From assembly GCA_963780865.1 (NCBI GenBank), contig CAWADT010000013.1, positions 62,001-126,000 on the forward strand: 64,000 nt of DNA. The letters run 5' to 3'. The notes beneath the pieces were generated by a model. That model was not told the origin of the DNA. It did no database searches and saw nothing but the letters and a program-made list of their open reading frames with translations. The stretch comes from FEN-1073 sp963780865 (GTDB taxonomy: Bacteria > Chloroflexota > Anaerolineae > Anaerolineales > RBG-16-64-43). Numbering within the stretch: the stretch's first letter is position 1; each line of letters opens with the position of its first letter. Positions 61,501 to 64,000 of the stretch are shown piece by piece. A program made the position numbers and the translations under genes.

Positions 61501-63084
61501 CAGGACGCCGATCGTTCGCTTGCCGATCCGGACCGGCACGGCCACCTCCGACCGGGTATCGGGCAGAAGATCGTTGCGAATGTACATCGGATCTTCGGAG
61601 ACGCTTGCCGCGAGATGCGAGCGCCCCGATTGGGCGACCGAACCGATAATGGAATAGGAGCCGAGGGGGAAGCGGTTGTTCTGCGCCTTAAGTTTATCTC
61701 CGACCGGGCCGGTCGCGTCCCGCAGAACGGCAAATTGGCCCGCTTCGTCGACAAGGTAAATCGCGCCGAATTCAAATCCCAGCCGATCCTTGACCAGGTT
61801 GACCACGATCCGCAGAGTCTCATCGAGCGTGGCGACCCCGGATAGGGATTGGATCAGCTCGGCGGAAACCACCACTTTGCGGGTGGACACCTGGTTGCCG
61901 GTTCCCATGAGTTGGGTCACGTCGCGCAGGGAACTGATCAGCCGGTTGAGCGATGTGGCCAGGGAGACGAACTCCGACGTTCCGTAAACCGTGATCTGTT
62001 CTTCCGTATGCCCGGCTGCGAACCGGTTGACGGCGGCTGCCAGCGTGGTGGTGGGGCGCACGATGAAAAACAACGCCTGCGCCGCGGCTGCCGCAATGGC
62101 CAGAAGGAGGGCGATCACGATCAGAATGAGGATGGTCGAGAGTGCGTTCAACGGGGCGTAGACGGCGGATTGGTATCTCTCAGCGATGATTTTAAACGGA
62201 AAAGCCGGAGCGGATGCGTTGCCCGAGATATTCTTCAAGGACAACGTTTGGGAATACCCGACAACGGGTTTCCCTATGGCATCCGTGTACTGGGCATAGG
62301 TGCCGTCCTTTGCGGGCACCCGGTTGTGGAACGGGATCTCTTGAATGCTGGTTAGCAAGGCTTGCATCGGGCTCACTTGGGTGAAGGACGTGTCGTTGAG
62401 AGTCAGCAGGATCACGTCCGCAGACCGGTTGCCCAGCGGGGTATACAGAATGTTGACCAAGTCTTGGATGTCGAGGATCCCTATCAGAACCAATCCCGTT
62501 TGGCTGGATCCCCGCTGCATAGGAGTGCCTGCCACGACGGCCATTTGGGCCGCGCTTAAAATCGCGTTTCTTGGAAAGAGAACCGAAAACGGAAGACTCC
62601 AATCCGTTACAAAGGGCAGGGTGTTATCCCCGGAGAGGGATTTATTTTCCCAGGTGGCGTCCGTCGCCGCGATGATTTCCGTGTTGGTCGGATCCACGAC
62701 GACATAATCGGTAAAAACGGAACCTTTCGGCTGAACTTTGTAAACGGCATCGAAGAACGCGGCGATGGACGAACCGGATGCTCCGGCGGACTTCAGGTCG
62801 GAGGCTGCTTGGATCACCTCCGGCGTGCTGCCGACGATTTGAATTCGATCCAACCCGGCTGACTGCCAGCGACTCACGAGCGGGTCGATGTCGGTATACA
62901 CACCGGCGAGATCGGAGCCGTTGGATTGAAGCAGGGACTGTTTGACCTGCGAATACCCGAGATATCCAAGGAGAATGGGCAGGATTAAGAACGGGAGCAA
63001 AATCCCAATGAACGCCGTGGACATGTTCCGCGGCGCGAGAAGGTTAACCAATGGGTTCGACCGAATTCCAACTCGCTCAGCCAT
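58600..63084 (-). CDS. multi-GAF transmembrane sensor with HAMP and no output domain (1494 residues)
   Basis: Start ATG at 63082-63084 (MAERVGIRSNPLVNLL), after AGGAGCG; 1494 residues. TM1 about 20-45 (AFIGILLPFLILPILLGYLG), an extracytoplasmic sensory region to about 310 of Cache-like size, TM2 about 315-345 (ALNALSTILILIVIALLLAI), HAMP about 345-395 (FIVRPTTTLAAAVNRFAAGHTEEQITV). Then come six GAF units to about 1430; the fourth (LDLDRLLSHSINLIRERFGFYHSSVFLMDEERKF) and first are the best preserved. The end (MQGILTTTASELSRALGARRA) again is a partial GAF. No catalytic output domain is seen, so a signal must pass to a partner. Confidence 0.82.
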   Translation of the reverse strand: MAERVGIRSNPLVNLLAPRNMSTAFIGILLPFLILPILLGYLGYSQVKQSLLQSNGSDLAGVYTDIDPLVSRWQSAGLDRIQIVGSTPEVIQAASDLKSAGASGSSIAAFFDAVYKVQPKGSVFTDYVVVDPTNTEIIAATDATWENKSLSGDNTLPFVTDWSLPFSVLFPRNAILSAAQMAVVAGTPMQRGSSQTGLVLIGILDIQDLVNILYTPLGNRSADVILLTLNDTSFTQVSPMQALLTSIQEIPFHNRVPAKDGTYAQYTDAIGKPVVGYSQTLSLKNISGNASAPAFPFKIIAERYQSAVYAPLNALSTILILIVIALLLAIAAAAAQALFFIVRPTTTLAAAVNRFAAGHTEEQITVYGTSEFVSLATSLNRLISSLRDVTQLMGTGNQVSTRKVVVSAELIQSLSGVATLDETLRIVVNLVKDRLGFEFGAIYLVDEAGQFAVLRDATGPVGDKLKAQNNRFPLGSYSIIGSVAQSGRSHLAASVSEDPMYIRNDLLPDTRSEVAVPVRIGKRTIGVLDVHSITANGFSPEDIDLLQTISDQTGSAIQNAQSIEAARINQEVSQQLFRIGRLIANATKPEEIYKAVIDGLKGTPYIVTILQGGSTSLSVAGFYDPVNPEVSQAPVSVINETPETLSHLIPSIAPVVTKVPAGLIRLPAGVLQYIEAVGGRVVALLPLRQGDRMLGAMMFASRDENAITLNTIRPLTPISESIVSALERLELLRTTTDRLNELATLNRISQSISQALDIQGLFEIVHEQIRSAMGDLDLIIALYEPGRDLLTFPYAFVHGEPATLDPTPLGESLYSLVVRNAQPLMLTENIEERATTLGVRLSGDVPKAWMGVPLVSANQVVGVLVMQDTGQETALSSEELAATKAGTSRAGGRAESRFNENNLRLITTIATQIASTIRTSTLLSDTERKAVQLQTAAEIARETIGLLDLDRLLSHSINLIRERFGFYHSSVFLMDEERKFALLRESTGEAGRQMKARGHKLGVGSQSIVGWVTQNARPRVADDVTADPMHQANPLLPATRAELGIPLRIGETVIGALDVQSTTPYAFTADDITILQVIADQIAIAVENARLFTTTRDYLARHRSLYQVTTAAASSTTLDNALFNAAQGLRVTMNGSRVAIFLISPEQDALVVRAHSGFTSREVETMRVPMGQGVQGWVAVNKQPSLVANTATDSRYLMIDSDVQSELVVPLIHRDELLGVLDIQSQHVAAFSEDDVTLLGTVAGSLAAIMSSTVLFEQVTQERERLRHLYEEAIGMAGPPAGDMDTLLRSALERVRSVSGAECVSIAFPSGPEEVRIEMCTCEPHLKHLTGLVAHYGQDVLGEALSTNLAVKYSPASTGTLSRSLSQAGIRTALALPLQWTGRTIGGLLLSRMSSEKLFSTEESQLANLLALQVAATIESARLFDQTRRAAEREHLLFEITSRIRRSVDMQGILTTTASELSRALGARRASIKIGLNPAGNPEAGNGGENREQS

Positions 63085-63115
63085 ACCCAAACGCTCCTAA
63101 AGGGATAATCCCTTG

Positions 63116-63589
63116 TTATGAATATTCCCAGACCGGATCGCCTTGCAGCATTCGGCGGACCTGGTCGGGGAACCGATCGGGATCCAGCGGCTTGCCGATA
63201 AATCCGTCGAACCCGGAAGCACGCGCGCGATTTAATTCATCCTGGCTTGCATTTGCCGTCACCGCGATAACGGGGATCTCCTTGTAAAGTGAGGTCCGGA
63301 TTTTCCGCAGCGCTTCGTATCCGTCTTCATAAGGAAGGCGGATATCCATCAGGATGAGGTCCACGCGGGGCAGGGTGTGGGCATATTCAACGACTTCGTA
63401 GCCCGAGGTTTTCCACTCGCAATGAATGCCCAAGTAGGCCAGCATGCGCGCCATGAGCACAAAGTTGGAGACGTTATCTTCCACCACCAGAATAGTGGCA
63501 TCCTTTGGATTTACCACCTTTCTTTTCCGAAGAGGGGCAGATCCTTGGGAAGAATTTGATAAGGGCATCAGATCCGGCCGGGTCTCCAT
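63116..63589 (-). CDS. stand-alone receiver domain protein
   Basis: 157 residues. After a 30-residue polar lead the receiver reads TILVVEDNVSNFVLMARMLAYLG (acidic pocket), DLILMDIRLPYEDGYEAL (phospho-Asp), PVIAVTANASQDEL (Thr) and GFDGFIGKPLDPDRFPDQV (Lys), a CheY-like set. No output domain, so it probably shuttles phosphate in the kinase pathway. It starts 5 bases after the upstream receiver gene ends. Confidence 0.9.
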   Translation of the reverse strand: METRPDLMPLSNSSQGSAPLRKRKVVNPKDATILVVEDNVSNFVLMARMLAYLGIHCEWKTSGYEVVEYAHTLPRVDLILMDIRLPYEDGYEALRKIRTSLYKEIPVIAVTANASQDELNRARASGFDGFIGKPLDPDRFPDQVRRMLQGDPVWEYS

Positions 63590-63593
63590 AAAC

Positions 63594-64000
63594 CTAAAAT
63601 CCTTTGGATTTCCGGAGGTATTTTGAAATTTGCCACGGAAGCTGGTCGATGTCTACGGGTTTTTGAATGTATCCGTCGCAACCCGCTTCCAGAACCCGCT
63701 CGCGGTCACCTTTCATCACATTGGCGGTCAATGCGACGACCGGAATATGCGCAAGGAGCGGAGTGGATCGGAACCTCGCGGTCAGAGTGTAACCGTCCAC
63801 CTCCGGGAGGTTGATATCCATCAGGATCAGATCCGGCGGAGCGGACATGGCCAGCTTCAGCGCCTCCTGGGCGTTCGCCGCTTCCAGGACTTCATAACCC
63901 TCGGCCATCAGGACGCGGCGGATCAACATGCGATTGTCCGCATAGTCCTCAATATATAGGATCCGGAGCGGCTTTTCTTCGGGGACAGTGTTGTAATTTT
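63594..64000 (-). CDS. receiver domain protein (partial, start outside window)
   Basis: The frame continues through the right window edge: it reads PEEKPLRILYIEDYADNRML before the internal ATG at 63929, so the acidic pocket lies upstream of that ATG. The rest has DLILMDINLPEVDGYTLT (phospho-Asp), PVVALTANVMKGDRER and GCDGYIQKPVDIDQLP. It belongs to the same operon as the next receiver and may be the C-terminus of a longer kinase or regulator. Confidence 0.85.
   Translation of the reverse strand, partial: NYNTVPEEKPLRILYIEDYADNRMLIRRVLMAEGYEVLEAANAQEALKLAMSAPPDLILMDINLPEVDGYTLTARFRSTPLLAHIPVVALTANVMKGDRERVLEAGCDGYIQKPVDIDQLPWQISKYLRKSKGF

Overview
The window looks like a chromosomal segment of a Chloroflexota bacterium, probably class Anaerolineae. 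This is inferred from gene content, not from a marker gene. The DNA is GC-rich. Several surface proteins carry Thr/Pro-rich linkers. There are large proteins built from many GAF domains, a nuoB/nuoCD/nuoI cluster followed by an Mrp-type ATPase, and no outer-membrane biogenesis genes.  Layout. 0-6.1 kb: two tandem FemAB-type peptidoglycan aminoacyltransferases (the left one cut by the window edge), two related secreted proteins, a PrsA/SurA-type foldase lipoprotein and a membrane-anchored TPR protein. 6.2-6.8 kb: three tRNAs (Ser-UGA, Ser-GCU, Arg-GCG), a terminator and a MITE-like inverted-repeat element. 6.9-18.7 kb: a tightly overlapping surface-polysaccharide operon (wecC, wecB, a GT39-like membrane protein, three GT4 glycosyltransferases, a fused MDR/Gfo-Idh oxidoreductase and a frameshifted heparinase II/III-like gene). 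18.8-22.4 kb: an alkyltransferase-like protein, ornithine aminotransferase, a NarL-type regulator, and a hypothetical gene behind four tandem 11-bp Pho-box-like repeats. 22.5-32.0 kb: a second sugar/polysaccharide segment (GT4, methyltransferase, ATP-grasp, DUF6492-like gene split by an IS110 element, HAD phosphatase, FAM173-like methyltransferase, DUF72 protein, DegT aminotransferase). 32.3-36.7 kb: nuoB-nuoCD-nuoI, a small cysteine-rich protein and Mrp. 36.7-42.4 kb: a STAND ATPase, RicT/PSP1, an S51-like protein, a cobalamin/metal-receptor-like protein and a GT87-type membrane protein. 42.4-47.6 kb, minus strand: pyruvate kinase, CoA-transferase, ornithine carbamoyltransferase and an EamA transporter.  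47.7-64 kb, minus strand: a signalling island of about 16 kb. In transcription order it holds two receiver proteins (the first cut by the window edge), two very large multi-GAF membrane proteins without kinase domains, a lone ParA-type ATPase, a giant PAS/GAF/histidine kinase/double-receiver hybrid with a long Ala/Pro-rich linker and an 11-residue tandem-repeat tail, and a threonine-synthase-like enzyme fused in frame to a receiver domain. This island is the best candidate for an undescribed system. The receiver on the enzyme and the last receiver of the kinase share the same unusual C-terminal pattern, which suggests one circuit linking multi-input sensing, ParA-dependent positioning and a PLP enzyme.  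Two genes (heparinase and the giant kinase) carry single-base frameshifts. Excising 1,254 bp of IS110 DNA restores an in-frame 326-residue DUF6492-like protein, which fixes the element's ends precisely.
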